64,000 nt of DNA from Chaetoderma sp. LZ-2023a (GCA_034401795.1 CM067374.1:99854860-99918859); one strand, 5' to 3'; positions 1 to 12,058 are shown, numbered from the stretch's first letter. Numbers and translations: made by a program. Notes: generated by a model not told the origin, from the sequence alone.

Positions 1-63
1 TGGAAACGATTTGAAACTTTGAAATCGGAATTCCCAAGATCAAAATTACTATACAGAAAAGCG

Positions 64-149
64 GTTGAATATTTTGAAACTAAACTGACTGGGAGCTGTT
101 GCTGCATATGACAACACATCCCTTTTAAATTAGTTTCAAAATAGTCAAC
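64..149. mobile_element. Pal93 palindrome, hairpin only
   Basis: Inverted repeat whose left arm GTTGAATATTTTGAAACTAA pairs with a right arm reading TTAGTTTCAAAATAGTCAAC. The loop region holds the GGGAGCTGTTGCTGC core of the family. The orthologous copy in the duplicate lies at 30504-30593. The MITE ends seen at other loci are not obvious here. Confidence 0.75.
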
Positions 150-198
150 AGGATGTTTGTTAAATTGTATGTTCACCAAAAAGATACACTTTCGCGAC

Positions 199-285
199 GG
201 ACCTTTCCAGTTTCGTGACAGATATAAGTCATTTATAGTATGACGTCAGCTAACATTTGATTATTTTGATTATAACGTATTTAGA
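199..285 (+). mobile_element. Fragment of the left end of a Pal93 MITE
   Basis: GGACCTTTCCAGTTTCGTGACAG at the left is followed by a TATGACGTCAGC motif, the usual order at the left end of the larger Pal93 elements. No palindrome follows, so this is a truncated end. The assignment rests on similarity to the ends at 1095, 10345 and 32440. Confidence 0.5.
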
Positions 286-494
286 TACTCGAGTCAGATC
301 GAATCCCTCTTTTAGAAACCACTTGGTATACGTCGGATGACATATGGAATAACTTGGGGCCACGCGAAAGAGCTAGATAATAGAGGTCAATAGAGATGTA
401 TTATTGCACGGTTCTAGGCCTATTCAATTCTTTATTTTGAATATGTTCGTGAAAAGAATTGGACTGGAGTCTATTGCTTCATATGTAGGCTACT

Positions 495-713
<219 letters not shown>

Positions 714-1094
714 TATTCAAAATTCCAGAATGTCCACCAGCGTGGCAACATGGGCAAGACACCCGTACATGAGCGGACCTTTACGGAGGGATATGTGCGT
801 GTAGCGTCGAGCAGTGGGTAACTAACTATGTAAGTTAGACGCTAAGATCTAATTACATTGAATGCAATTTGACTAAAATTGTTTTATTCAGATTAGCTAT
901 AAACTTTTATTACTCTTATTACACAAAACGGAAATGAGAAAGAATCTGCACCGCAGGGATGTCATTGTGCATATGTGGATGGGTGTCAAGAGATAGCTAC
1001 AATAAAAGAGTACTATAACCGTTTCATGTATTTACTGGAATAGTAACTGTGTATCCACACATCCCATCAAACTTTTAATAATCTAAGAATAGAC

Positions 1095-1468
1095 AATGGG
1101 CCTTCCCAGTTTATCCATCCATCATATGACGTCATAATCAACTATGCGACGTGTAGGATGACGTCATACTCAATTGCGTCATGAATGACGTGGATATGTT
1201 CGTCAGGCACGCTTAATTGATGACGGGCTATGCGTTGCTGTACTAATTTTTTCTTTACTATTTAATAAAGATGCTGTTGAATATTTTGAAACTGATTTGA
1301 CTGGACGCTGTTGCTGCCATATGTAGCAACAACACCCAGTCAAGTTAGTTTCAAAATATTTAACAGCTTACCTGTATAGATTTAGGGAAATTGATAGTCA
1401 GGCCGCATCGATCGATCCAAACACTGGCGAGAGATTGGTGGGGCATAGCTAAAACTGGATTCCTCATT
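1095..1468 (+). mobile_element. Near full-length Pal93 MITE
   Basis: The left end reads AATGGGCCTTCCCAGTTT. It is followed by two TGACGTCA palindromes (1127-1134 and 1159-1166) and several ACGTCAT-like variants. The 93-bp palindrome is at 1274-1366. The right end reads AAAACTGGATTCCTCATT. The orthologous insertion is at 32440-32820, so it predates the duplication. It has no coding capacity, so it is a non-autonomous element. Confidence 0.8.
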
Positions 1469-2290
1469 TATAGCTTGATGACAAACTTCAATCTCTGTAG
1501 TTGAGGGTGAATCTATCTGTAGGTCAGTCGGTCGTACCACTACGCTCAACTTTTCGTAAACATAGATAGTCTATGACATATGCTACCCATCTATTTACCA
1601 CTCTCTCTTTAGCTTTCCCTCTGTCTGATTGCTCTTTCACCAAGGTCACAAATTTCCAAAACACTATGCGCTCAGAAAGTGCGCGGTTATTGGCACGTTA
1701 TTGAAGTCCATCTCATCAACAACTCCATCCAGTCAACAGATCCATTGTCGCAACATATACCATTGCATAAGCACGAGGTCAGGTGTCATTGCGAACGCAT
1801 TGTTAGTACGATGCCGTACATAATCAGTACATTTAGCGATGGAAGCTGTCACGACTATAATAATAGTAAGACGCGAAACAACACCGACATAGGAGATAAC
1901 AATAGCAGGTAATTAAATCACAAATTACTGTTGCTGCGAAACCTTTTACCTGCACCCCTGTACTTGATGAGAGCGCGTGCTCTCAAAAGATTGTGAGCGT
2001 TATGGAGAGTACTAGAGTGACAAACAGCTACACGGTGGCTGCCTACACGGCGGTGATTATCTGCATTTAAAATGAGGAATTGTTTCCTCGCAATGCTTGG
2101 AGAAACATAAGATCAAAAACACATTCATACGGTCATACCCCACTTTATCAAACGTGTCATACCATTCTCATTTCTATTGGACATGATTGTAGAGCATTAT
2201 GTCACACACAGCCACAATGTTGACAAGGTATATTTATAATTTTTTGATCTTTTTACGATCCGTTTAGAAGATAATTGAGGAATCTAGTTT

Positions 2291-2398
2291 CACAGTCAAT
2301 CATATGACGTCATAATCAACTACGTTACATATAGGCTGATGTCGTTATGAATGACGTAACTAAGTTCGTCACGAATGCATAATTGATAAAGGACTAAA
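2291..2398 (+). mobile_element. Truncated Pal93 MITE (left half)
   Basis: This stretch carries the left-end TGACGTCA cluster and the following ACGCATAATTGATAAAGG-type sequence seen in other copies. It stops abruptly at a LINE fragment. The palindrome and right end are missing. A similar left half is joined to its palindrome at 42691-43034 in copy B. Confidence 0.65.
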
Positions 2399-4110
2399 GC
2401 CTTATTGTGACTCATTCAGTAACCCATATTGACAGAAAAATGTATAAACCTGATCATATACATGGCGTTCAATAATATTTGATATAGCTGGTAGGATCGA
2501 TATTGACCTATAATTGCTTACACTGCCTTTGGAGTCGGATTTGTGTAGGGGTATAACTTTAGCATGTTTCCACAGGAAAGACTCCGGAATTTATACTTTT
2601 GTTAATGCTGCTTATAATAGGTGGAGCTATGACATTTGCTGCGATTTTAAGAAAATAAGCATTGGGATGTTTTCTTAGTTCACTAAATTCTATATCTGTT
2701 TGTGGTATGGATTCAGCTAAATTAGATGTTACTGTACAAAAATATGTGTTGAATAGTGCCGATTGCATCTGTGGGTCCCTAATTTAACTTTTGTCATTAT
2801 CACGTTGGAAAGTAAGACATTTATTAGCCTTTGGGTTTATACTCTTCAAGATTTTCCATATATTGGCAGGATTGTGTTTACCTTTATCTAGCTTTGTGCT
2901 AAAATCGTCCTTTTTTGATTTTCTATTTGAGCCTTAACTTTAGTCTTTACATCTTTGTATTTTCTAATGTTTCCTGATGCTTTCTGGTAATCTCTTTTTT
3001 CCATTGTATTCGAAATATCGTTATTTATCCATCCTGGTTGACAGAATCTTTTAACTCTCCGTTCAACGATGGGTGCGTGCTTGTTCAGTATGTTTGTTAA
3101 TATTTTCTGCCATATTCAAAAGCCTGATTAGGGTTATTTAATTCATCTACAAAACTCCAGTCATATGCTCGAAGATTTCGGACAAACTTATTCTCGTCAA
3201 AGTGTTTAATGATGCGATACTTAATGGTTTGATGTACAGTTTGATTCTTGGAAACCTTACTGTTGAGTACTGTGAAGATTGAATAGTGCTCATTAAATGC
3301 AAGTCTCTCTACTTGTGTGGAATGATATTTCTCCTTGTTTGTTACATAAACGTGGACTATCAGCGTTGCTGTTTTGCCAGTAGCCCTAGTAGGTACATTT
3401 ACAAGTTGCTCAAGGTGATAAAATTTCCGTCACTGATTGTCATTTAGTGTTTGCCAGCCTCAAAAGATCAAAATTAAAATCACCTATGAGTGTAATATCG
3501 GAGTTTTCTGAATAAGCAACCTCTAGCCGTGATTCAAATTCATCTATCCAACTAGCTGGACTACACGGTGGTCTGTAGGCACAGCTTATTAAAATGGTTT
3601 CATTTTCTATGGTCTAATTTATAACCAGGTGACTTCTATGTTGTGCGTTTCTAAATCAGCCCGTCTAATATATGACAGGTTGTCAGCTAGACACACTACA
3701 ATACCCCCACCTTCACGCTTAATTCTGTCTCTGTGTTCAGCGTTATAGCCCTGTATTTCAATTATTGTGTCTGGAAGAGTATTACTTAAGCACGCCTCTG
3801 TGACACAAAATATTTCTAGTTCTTTCCTACTTTTCTCCATTATAATTTTTAATTGTGAAATATTCGGAATTAAGTGTTGAACATTTAGTTGACCAATACG
3901 AAGACCCTTGTGATTAATATTGAAAGATGGAAAGTCAAGGGACATAACTGTTTCTATAAATCTGTCGTTGCACCGCGTCAGCAGAATTGATTCCAGTGCA
4001 TTATTAGAATTATTGTCTAGTTGACCTAGTGCTCCACTGGTTATGCAGTAGGAGAAGACATTAATATAGTTTACAAAGTTATAGCCTACATACATGTAAT
4101 CATCAAGGAT
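2399..4110 (-). mobile_element. Non-LTR retrotransposon fragment: endonuclease to start of RT, broken
   Basis: Read on the minus strand, the order is that of a LINE ORF2. The N-terminal endonuclease portion is open at 4095-3619 (NVQHL motif, VTEA with the catalytic-type Glu, then RDR and GGGIVV). A GDFN motif follows at 3484-3473. The linker region is full of stops and frameshifts. A block at about 2560-2410 reads KVIPLHKSDSKG, NYRSISILPA and NIIER, typical of the start of a reverse transcriptase domain. It stops just before the SGF motif and the YADD-type active site, where it meets a MITE fragment. Endonuclease plus RT without LTRs points to an APE-type LINE. The clade cannot be fixed by eye. 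It is inactive, and it is absent from the matching place in copy B. Confidence 0.8.
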
Positions 4111-4137
4111 GTTTATCTAGTTCAAATATGAATTAGC

Positions 4138-4138
<1 letters not shown>

Positions 4139-4211
<73 letters not shown>

Positions 4212-4292
4212 TACCACCACCACCACCACCACCGCCGCCACCACCACCAATACACCTACCCTACCCCACCACCACCATCATCATCATCATCA

Positions 4293-4343
<51 letters not shown>

Positions 4344-4442
4344 CTATTATTAATTTTATCATTATTATCACTATTATTATTATTATGATGATGATGATGA
4401 TGATGATGATCTTCATCATCATCATCATCATCATCATCATAA
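4139..4442. repeat. Compound trinucleotide repeat (ATT)n, (ACC)n, (CAT)n, (ATT)n, (ATG)n
   Basis: About 300 bp of adjacent trinucleotide tracts with sharp switches between motifs. Copy B lacks it, since the flanking sequence resumes at 43252, so it grew or arrived in copy A after the duplication. The Asn/Asp/His-rich frames here are repeat translations. Confidence 0.95.
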
Positions 4443-6738
4443 TTGTCTTCCTGCTCATTCTCTGCATTTTCATTCTCCTTCTCTGGATTATTTTCCACCA
4501 TGGATGAGGCATCTCACCTTCACACTGCATGTGCCCTAAACAGTATACCATAAAATTCCAGCCAGTACCATTTGCTTCATGGATGTCTGGTTTGTATACA
4601 CGATCTCTCCTCCAAATAGCTGCATGATATATAAACCCTTTATGTGCTAGTCAATGCAGATTCTTAGTGCAGGGTTCATAACGTTCGCATTTTCTTCGGG
4701 TTCACTAGTTTGGCATTATCATGAAGAAGTGAAGAACAACAGCGATTGTTGTGGGAGTCCTCTTGCAAATTCTGTGAGTGAAAAAAAGAGTATCCTAGAT
4801 TATGACTCAGATGGACACACCAACATCTAGAGAGTCTTCGGGATATGTTAAACAGAAATATGTTGAAGCGACCTTGGACGTAAGCGGGCGTGTGAAGGTA
4901 TCCCTATCATATAGACAATCCCAGGCCACTACAGAGTAATGTTTAGTACTTTTCATTGGGCATGCGCCTGTATGAAAATCCTAGGGAAATTGATGCTTAG
5001 TTCTGAGGCCACTGAACTGCGACAAGAATCTAACCAGTCATCTGCTGTTCACCGGATTTATGAAAGGTGTGCTCTCTTTCAAGAATAATAACCAAACAGT
5101 CATTACAAATCATTTGACACTCTTGATAAATTATCTTTTCTTATTTCAAATAATGTGGTCATCTTTGTCCACGAGGCTGGTTAAAATGCTTTACTGGACC
5201 ATCCGAACCATGCGCCATAGGGTACGTGTAGAATAACAACCTTCAAGACTTTTAGTTATTGCTTTCTAGATTGTACGACTATACTATGTGAGTTTCATCG
5301 GTGTAGTAGAATAGTGCGGTGTCTGATAGAACCTCAAGGAATCTAGAATCATTTTCAAATAGGTACATGCACAGTGAAATATATCAATCATTCTTATATT
5401 CCCCTTATAGTATGGGCTGCTGTCATGCGGTGTAAGGATGGATGAGATTCTCAGATAATTTCCAATTGTGGCAGATGTTTTAGAAAGCGAAAGTGACAGG
5501 GTAATTCCATTGACAATGATAGCAGCAATGCTGATGAGGCAATAGCATCTAACGTCTCTGGTAGTGACTGTGACTAAGTAAGTGATGTTATGGTCAAATA
5601 CAGCTAACAGATTTATTGTGCACTATTTTAGAGCATAGCAATACAAAAGTGTTGAGTGATCTGTTATTGCTGTGCGTGATTTAGGTAAGATACTATGCTC
5701 CCTTTATGTTCATGTGCACATAAGTGCATTTTACAGTTACTTTCAAAACCAGCATTGCCTTAGCAGTCACAGTAACAAGATTCAATGAATTAAATAACAA
5801 TTGGCACTTTGATTCGTCAGATGGCATATATCATCCATTTTCAAGGTGTTAGCAACACAATATTCCTTTAGTGGCGCTTTGCCAGTTGCAGTAATTCACA
5901 ATTTGAAAATCTTAATCATCCACCAAAATATGTGACCACTCGACCTATGCTGACCTTATTACATACATGATTCCCATAAAACATGCATACAATTACATGG
6001 TATACTTGAAGAATCATTCTCAGTGATTATTTAGTAATCTATATTACTTAGATGCAATGTTATGATCATTTAACTTTTAAGTTCCCAACTATTGCATTTT
6101 CCAACTACTTTAAAAAATGGATATCTTCTGTTATCTGTCATACTAACAACATCCCATGAAATAAATGAGCATTTCCAATGTAGATTTGCCGGATGCTGTC
6201 TATCATTTATGTTCATACATGAGCACATTCCTTTATCAGTACGTTGTAAGCCCCGGCAATGCACTGTTGCCCAAATCTATGCTGCAGCGAAAGCTGGCTA
6301 CAATTGGACCTTTGGTGACATAATTCCTCAACTGACTTTCATATCACATACACGAAATTTCACAGGACAGTATATTATTAAATTCTTACATTACTAACAT
6401 TAACATATTCCTCTGTAAGTGCGTTGTCAGTTAGAGCAAAGAATAAAGAAGGTGGCAGTGGATCCTGAGCCCCGAGCCTATAATGGACCTGAGCCAGAGC
6501 CAGCTAGCATAATTGGAATGCCTATATAAAGAATCAATTCAAAAGCTGTTTTAAATATCTCTCACGTTATAAGCCTTCGTTATCATCTCTCATAGTTTTA
6601 ATCCAGTCCAACCGTAGTGCGATATCCACTGACAAAACGTATATGAGCAGTATACAGCTAAGAAATAACGTGCTTTGCTTCCAAAAACAGAAGTAGAAAC
6701 ATTTTCGTTCGTACAATTTTGAACACGATGTACCAAAT
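4443..6738. other. Conserved duplicated block without a recognised gene
   Basis: This block matches 43252-45928 in copy B, but B has about 480 extra bases at 44128-44606. No open frame survives in both copies beyond a short acidic minus-strand stretch at about 4500-4440, which begins MVENNPEKEN in A and MVANNLEENEN in B. No known domain was recognised. By eye its identity is among the highest of the duplicated blocks. It could be unrecognised transposon sequence or decayed coding DNA. Confidence 0.6.
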
Positions 6739-6829
6739 GTTACTTTGAATATCTAGCACATAATTGGATTGGAAGACTGCCTAAGGAAGCACTGTCATCC
6801 ATTCCAATTATATTCAAAATATTCAACAG
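6739..6829. mobile_element. Pal93-related palindrome, divergent subtype
   Basis: The outer arms match the family (TGTTACTTTGAATAT on the left and ATATTCAAAATATTCAACA on the right). The inner stem is different, pairing TAATTGGATTGGAAG with its reverse complement. The same subtype occurs at 12059-12145. The ortholog is at 45929-46020. Confidence 0.7.
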
Positions 6830-7476
6830 TATGTGTTAAGTTATTTCTGCACTATACTGTACGTCCCTTGATCTACAGATGTAGACATCTGCTTTGATAG
6901 GTAGTCGGTTTCCTTAACCCCCACTTGTCTTTCTGTGTGCAACAGACTTACCTGCAATGTCGTAATAGCCATCGTGAAATGTGCTCGGAGAATAGGGGTT
7001 TTAAATTATAGACTGTCGATGTTGTTTGCATTTCATTTGGTCTGCTATGTGTTAGTTAGTTTATCGATGGAAACACTATTTCTATTTAGAGTAAGCCTGC
7101 TATCTCAAGCAACGATCATGCTTAATGAATATATCCGATCTGTCACTCAAATAACTGAAGTTACAATTAAAATATTAGTCCATCAGGTTCGGGGGTCAAC
7201 CGGTACCAAATTGCTGACCAAGGTTATTTGGTATCATTGGAAAGGTGTGCATTTCAGAAGTTCATTTCTTCCTGATAACAAACTGAAGCTGGTAGCCTAA
7301 GCTCCGTACCTCACTTTAAGTGCACCCACATCAGAATCAATAAAAGAGCTACTCAAGATCTCAAATTCTACCCGCATTAGGTGACCATAACTGTCTATAT
7401 TCTTTATGCAATGGTATTTCTTTTCCCTTTGGCAATATAATCAGATAGATTAAAGTGATGTTATTTTCTTGTATAT
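6830..7476. other. No gene seen
   Basis: Up to about 7160 this matches copy B 46021-46345. From there the sequence is private to copy A and leads into the pseudogene on the minus strand. No RNA gene or repeat was recognised. Confidence 0.5.
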
Positions 7477-9036
7477 TTATGCATGCATTGCAATTAGAAC
7501 AATAACCGAACCATGAACTAGTGAAGATGTGTAATACAGTATAGAAACTATTTTGCAATACTGTATTGTGATGATTATTATAATCTTACATCGAGCACAC
7601 CATATAAACAATTTAAAGTTATCTGGTAACCTAACACATGATTCTTCAAGTGATAAAGGCAGTAATGGCCAACACGTAGATGTACTATTTGATTTTATTG
7701 GAGATCTCAATTTCAGAGCAACTCCTTTAACATCTTCACTGTCAGCAGACAAGGTTTTCAATGATATGAGCTCATTTTTGGTTTCTGATGTTCACTGGCT
7801 AGATCATACATTGTTAAATTGTCAGGGAATATAAGAGGCTTGCCGATCTCATCAAAAAATGTATGGAGCGTGTTGCCAAATTCATCGTCAAGCTTTCTTG
7901 TGACATGTTTCTTTGTTGAGTCTCATACCATTAGGTCACAATCCTTGAGATAATGGACCTTTCCATTTTCAGCTATGCCCCGCCTATCACTAGCTAACCT
8001 CCACCCACACCTCGCCGTGTTGGGATTGATCGATCCCCAAATGCCCTAGCTATCAATTTTCTGAAGCTTTTGAATATTTTGTGACTAATTTGACTGGGCG
8101 CTGTTGCTGCCTATGGCAGCAACAGCGCCCAGTCAAATTAGTTTCAAAATATTCAACAGAAAATTTATTAAATAGTAAAAGCAAACGATTTGTACAACAA
8201 CGCATAAAGCGTCTTCAAATATGCGCTCATGGCGTACTTATCGACGCCATTCATGGCGTCATTCATTATGATGTCATTATACACATCACGCAGTTCATTA
8301 TGACGTCATATGATGGGTGGGTACTCTGGAAAGGTGAATTGACCAGAATGTCGGTTAGCTTTGTATGTCAAACAACTTTTGGCAATAAAAAGAATGTGCT
8401 ACGAATGAACTGGAACAGCCTAGCGTAGCCCAGCTCTCTGCAATCAAATATGCGTCTCCACTGCTCCCAATGGCACTGTCACCGCTTTCAAGAACTGGTT
8501 TATACTTTGCATATGCATAGTTCTTGTTGCACGATTTCTGCAGCGACCAACTCGCTGGACTCTATAGCCAAGATCTTAGTATCATTTTTTTGAATTGCTG
8601 CACACCTAACCGTGTTATCAGCTTCCCGCTCTAGACATTATGACAGATGTTCCCTAGTACGTGAACACCTAATATACTTTGTTGTCTTGCCACAAAATAT
8701 ACACTCTTTGGACAGTGTAGTAGAACTAGTTGATGACCTTTGGTCTCTGCTTGAGGCACGACGTTTAACTTCAATTTCTGATGAGGTTTGCGTTTTCTCG
8801 ATATCCTCCAGGTATTTGCTCATGGTAAAATATTGCCGACACTTGCGATGAGAATATATGTGTAGCACAGTGGATTCACTTAATGATTCGTCAATGTGGA
8901 GGAGAACACGATGTTTTCTTATCTGAGCTGCTCGTAGTAAAGACTGCCATGATGTTAAATGTTTTGGTGATATTAAGTCGGTATGCAGATCCTCGTCCGA
9001 TGTATGGATGATGCATTCTGGTGTATTACTCTCCAT
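7477..9036 (-). pseudogene. Broken copy of a multi-copy marine-invertebrate protein family, split by a MITE
   Basis: Read on the minus strand from 9036, the first 132 residues are open. They contain SWQSLLRAAQIRKH, then HRKCRQYFTMSKYL, then a zinc-ribbon-like CIFCGK followed by CSRTRE. A TAA at 8640-8638 breaks the frame where the family has Gln. The same frame then reads CAAIQKNDTKILAI and SSELVAAE. A frameshift leads to SCNKNYAYAKYKP, and another to LFQFIRSTFF and KLTDILVN. The MITE at 7955-8336 interrupts here. Beyond it the frame resumes with STKKHVTRKLDDEFG (after a TGA), LIFPDNLTM, and finally ALKLRSPIKS and LPDNFKLF. I recall proteins with this block order as an uncharacterised, repeated family in cnidarians, molluscs, hemichordates and amphioxus. 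Function is unknown. At least two stops and three frameshifts make it dead. It lies in DNA absent from copy B. Confidence 0.75.
7955..8336 (-). mobile_element. Full-length Pal93 MITE inserted in a pseudogene, AAT target duplication
   Basis: 382 bp element with ends GGACCTTTCCA and TGGAAAGGTG, flanked by AAT at 7952-7954 and 8337-8339. The 93-bp palindrome at 8067-8159 is nearly perfect. TGACGTCA is at 8301-8308. Removing the element and one AAT restores a continuous minus-strand frame in the host pseudogene (VNYLKD), which fixes the insertion edges. It is very similar to the element at 31772-32169, so the two probably moved recently relative to the duplication. The orientation is opposite to the copy at 1095. 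Confidence 0.85.
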
Positions 9037-9069
9037 TCTGTATTTTATCGATTCGTCTTCTCAGCATTC

Positions 9070-9140
<71 letters not shown>
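9070..9140. repeat. (AAT)n microsatellite
   Basis: About 70 bp of AAT repeats ending in AAATAAAT. It lies just upstream of the minus-strand pseudogene, in DNA private to copy A. Confidence 0.97.
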
Positions 9141-10344
9141 ATCTAATTGAAAAATAAGGAAAATTTACAGATATATGGTTGCCTTAAAACGAGATCGTAC
9201 GATTTCAATAATGATGGGGGTAAAAGGGGTTCTGAACAAACATTGCTATTAATTACTTTTTAATCTGTGTTAGTTAGTGTAGGAGCGGTATTTTCCATGC
9301 TTCCTCACACGATATGAGCATTTAAACAGTGTTTAATGGTATATACATTCGTGAGTGTGTATGGTTCTGTGCAGATTATGCTATTTTGACAGGAATGCCA
9401 TTAATATGATACACAGGGCTACTGTTCCAGACTGTTATGATGAAGAAATGAACCCCTGGCATGATAAACCTTCCAATGATACCAAATCGCCCTGGTAAGC
9501 CTTTTGGTACCGGTTGGCTAAAATTTGGGCCGAACGTGATGAACTATATGGCACTTGTTACCTTCGGCTTACACCACAATCAAAATGAGGTTGCTCTGTC
9601 ACAAAGCGGCACAGTCCATCATGAAAGTGTCAGAATTGGATGCATTTAGTCAATTTTCAGTTTTCTAAACATTATGTTGAATACTCTGACATTAATTTGA
9701 CTGCGCCTAGAGAAATTAGTTTAAATAATTTCAACAACTAGCCTGTATGCTTACCTTGAAATTTGTGATTCTATAATGTTAGGGTTCAAAGTGTTATCCT
9801 CGATTCAAATACGCGTACAAATTGGAGAGGCGTTTAATGAGAAATGGGCGGAGAATATGGATAAGCCCAAACAACCCCCACACTTGACTCTACCTATATC
9901 AACCATGGAATACATGACACCATGCATACATTCGTCCAGGGGTTTCCACTTAATAATGTGTATTTTATGGACTATGTAATCATAGATTGTTGCAAGATAG
10001 ACACATTGAAGATCACGTTAACTACGCAAATGTTTGTCTGATTGCTCGAAAATTAATCAGATACATTGGACTGGGCTTGTGACGGATACATTTAATAATT
10101 GAATGTGATACGAAATCTAATATCAGAAGCATGCCAGTCATCCAATATTATATGCTAGCTATAATGAAAATTGGTTTCGGTTTCCTTATTCTTCACATGT
10201 TTGTCTAGTCTCCCTAATTGGCCAATAGTGCCATATATGAATAGCAATAAAATCTGAGGGGATGTCTGCCAAAATCAATAGTGAACAAAAATCGCCAAGG
10301 CAACCATCTTGAAGCGTGGCTTCCATGCGATAGCTCAACATGGG
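9141..10344. other. Mostly unannotated; one degenerate Pal93 at 9675-9736
   Basis: Private to copy A up to about 9560, then matching 46365-47170. A shrunken palindrome (TGTTGAATACTCTGAC on the left, TTTCAACA on the right) is at 9675-9736, with its ortholog at 46478-46544. No gene was recognised. Confidence 0.5.
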
Positions 10345-10672
10345 ACGATTCCAGTTTCGCAGTCAATCATGTGAGATCATAATCAGCTACGTGACGTAGG
10401 CTGACGTCATTATCAATTACGCCATGAATGACTCGATTTAGTCCGTCTTAAACGCGTAATAGTCCTCCAAGGTTCACGAATTGTGTCTTTACTATTTAAT
10501 AACCATTCTTTTGAATAGGCAGCAACATCATCCAGTCAAATTAGTTTCAAAATAGTCTTACCTATATAATTTTCTGAAAATTGATAGTCAGTTAGTTCCT
10601 GGATTGATCGATCCCAACATGGGTGATGGGTGGGTGGATGAAACATAGCTTAAACTGCATTCCTCCATTGAT
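10345..10672 (+). mobile_element. Pal93 MITE with a collapsed palindrome
   Basis: The left end (GGGACGATTCCAGTTTCGC), a TGACGTCA cluster and the right end (AAACTGCATTCCTCCATT) are all present. The palindrome at about 10508-10558 has lost most of its left arm, leaving TTTTGAATAGGCAGCAAC. The ortholog at 47171-47480 shares the same loss, so it happened before the duplication. Confidence 0.75.
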
Positions 10673-11240
10673 TGTCTATTCAGTCAGGAACTGTGCTATG
10701 TATCTTGAACTATGCCTATGTTCTATGTATTATGTTTGCTGGAACGGACACTCATTTTCATTATGTCCATGGTGACCTCTTTTGGCATTTTACCGTATAA
10801 TTTCTCGATGTGCTAATTCCTCACAGAATTACCAAATGGGACCGATCAGACACATTTCGATTGTCCTATAACACGGATTACAATCTTTATACCAAATGTT
10901 TAGTGGTGATATTTGATTTAGATTACTATTGATTTTCAATATATGTTCACACCAGTTATAGTTCATTGTTTGATCAATTCAAACGTCTCTGTGTTTGAAT
11001 AATTCCTAGGAATTGTGTCTATTTGGAATCGGTAAACTCTTTTAATATTTAATAATACGATGTATATATGCTTGTTGCAATTTGATTTCATTGTATTCGA
11101 ACAATATATACTGCAATAAAAACACCGATTTGTCATCTCCATGGCGATGTCATGCTCCTGCCTCGAAATGATAAATATTGATAAAAAGAGAGACAGCAGA
11201 AGAACCGTTGGCGTTACTGGCGTGGTTAGCTAGCATCAAC

Positions 11241-11614
11241 AATGGAGGAATCCAATCTGTCACTCAAGTGTCAGACGCATATATGTCACCTGTTAGCTGA
11301 CATTACAATCGAATGAATTAGCCTCGCCACGAAAGTGGAAAAGGGCCGACAGTAACGGTATGAACCGTATTTCTTTACTGGTTTCACAATTTAATAAACA
11401 TTTGTTGAATATTTCCAAACTAATTTGACAGAGAGCTGTTGCTGCCAGTCAAATTAGCTTCAAAATATTCAACAGGCTTTTTGTATATCCACCATGAATT
11501 TAAAATTCTGAGAATTCAGGGTGCAATGTTAAATCGAAGCAAACGTGCGAACAATCTGGGCGGAGCTTAGCTAGAAATCGGGGGATGGTAGCTATAACTG
11601 GATCCCTCTATTAT
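11241..11614 (+). mobile_element. Pal93 MITE, AATGGAGGAATCC subtype
   Basis: The left end AATGGAGGAATCCAATCTG and right end ACTGGATCCCTCTATT form imperfect terminal inverted repeats. A shortened palindrome lies at 11403-11475. The orthologous element at 48024-48272 lost about 140 bp of its left half. Confidence 0.75.
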
Positions 11615-11746
11615 TTTAGATGCATGAATGCGACGTCATCATCACAAGTATTCAGTCAGAACAATCATACTATAAAGGTTGATGTTTTGGGTGTTAGTCT
11701 GTGGTTTCTGAGCTGCTAATTCATATACTACATCTACTACTGTTAA

Positions 11747-11944
11747 CCCTTTCACCGACAAATCCCTGAAAAGGGAAATTCTGTACGATATAAAACTTAT
11801 TCCGTTGAATATTTTGAAATAAATTTGCTTGGAAGCAGTTGCTGCCTAAGGCAGTAACGGCTTCCAGTCAAATCAATTTCAAAATATTCAACAGTTTTCC
11901 CGTTTGGTAGCTTTAAAAATATGGGTGATTCCTCGGTGAAAGGG
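11747..11944. mobile_element. TTAA-flanked piggyBac-like MITE carrying a Pal93 core
   Basis: 198 bp element with perfect 12-bp terminal inverted repeats, CCCTTTCACCGA and TCGGTGAAAGGG, flanked on both sides by TTAA (11743-11746 and 11945-11948). Copy B has the corresponding empty site, a single TTAA at 48395-48398, so the insertion is private to A. TTAA duplication with CCC-type ends is the hallmark of the piggyBac superfamily. The interior at 11803-11894 is a Pal93-type palindrome (CGTTGAATATTTTGAAAT on the left, ATTTCAAAATATTCAAC on the right). There is no transposase, so the element is non-autonomous. Confidence 0.85.
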
Positions 11945-12058
11945 TTAATTCAATCACATGATTCCCTTCCTAATGAATCCAAAGTTATACAATATACAAA
12001 ACCAAAACAAAATCATGTTAGTTGGTACAATTTCAAACGCCATGTAGGCCTAAGAAAT

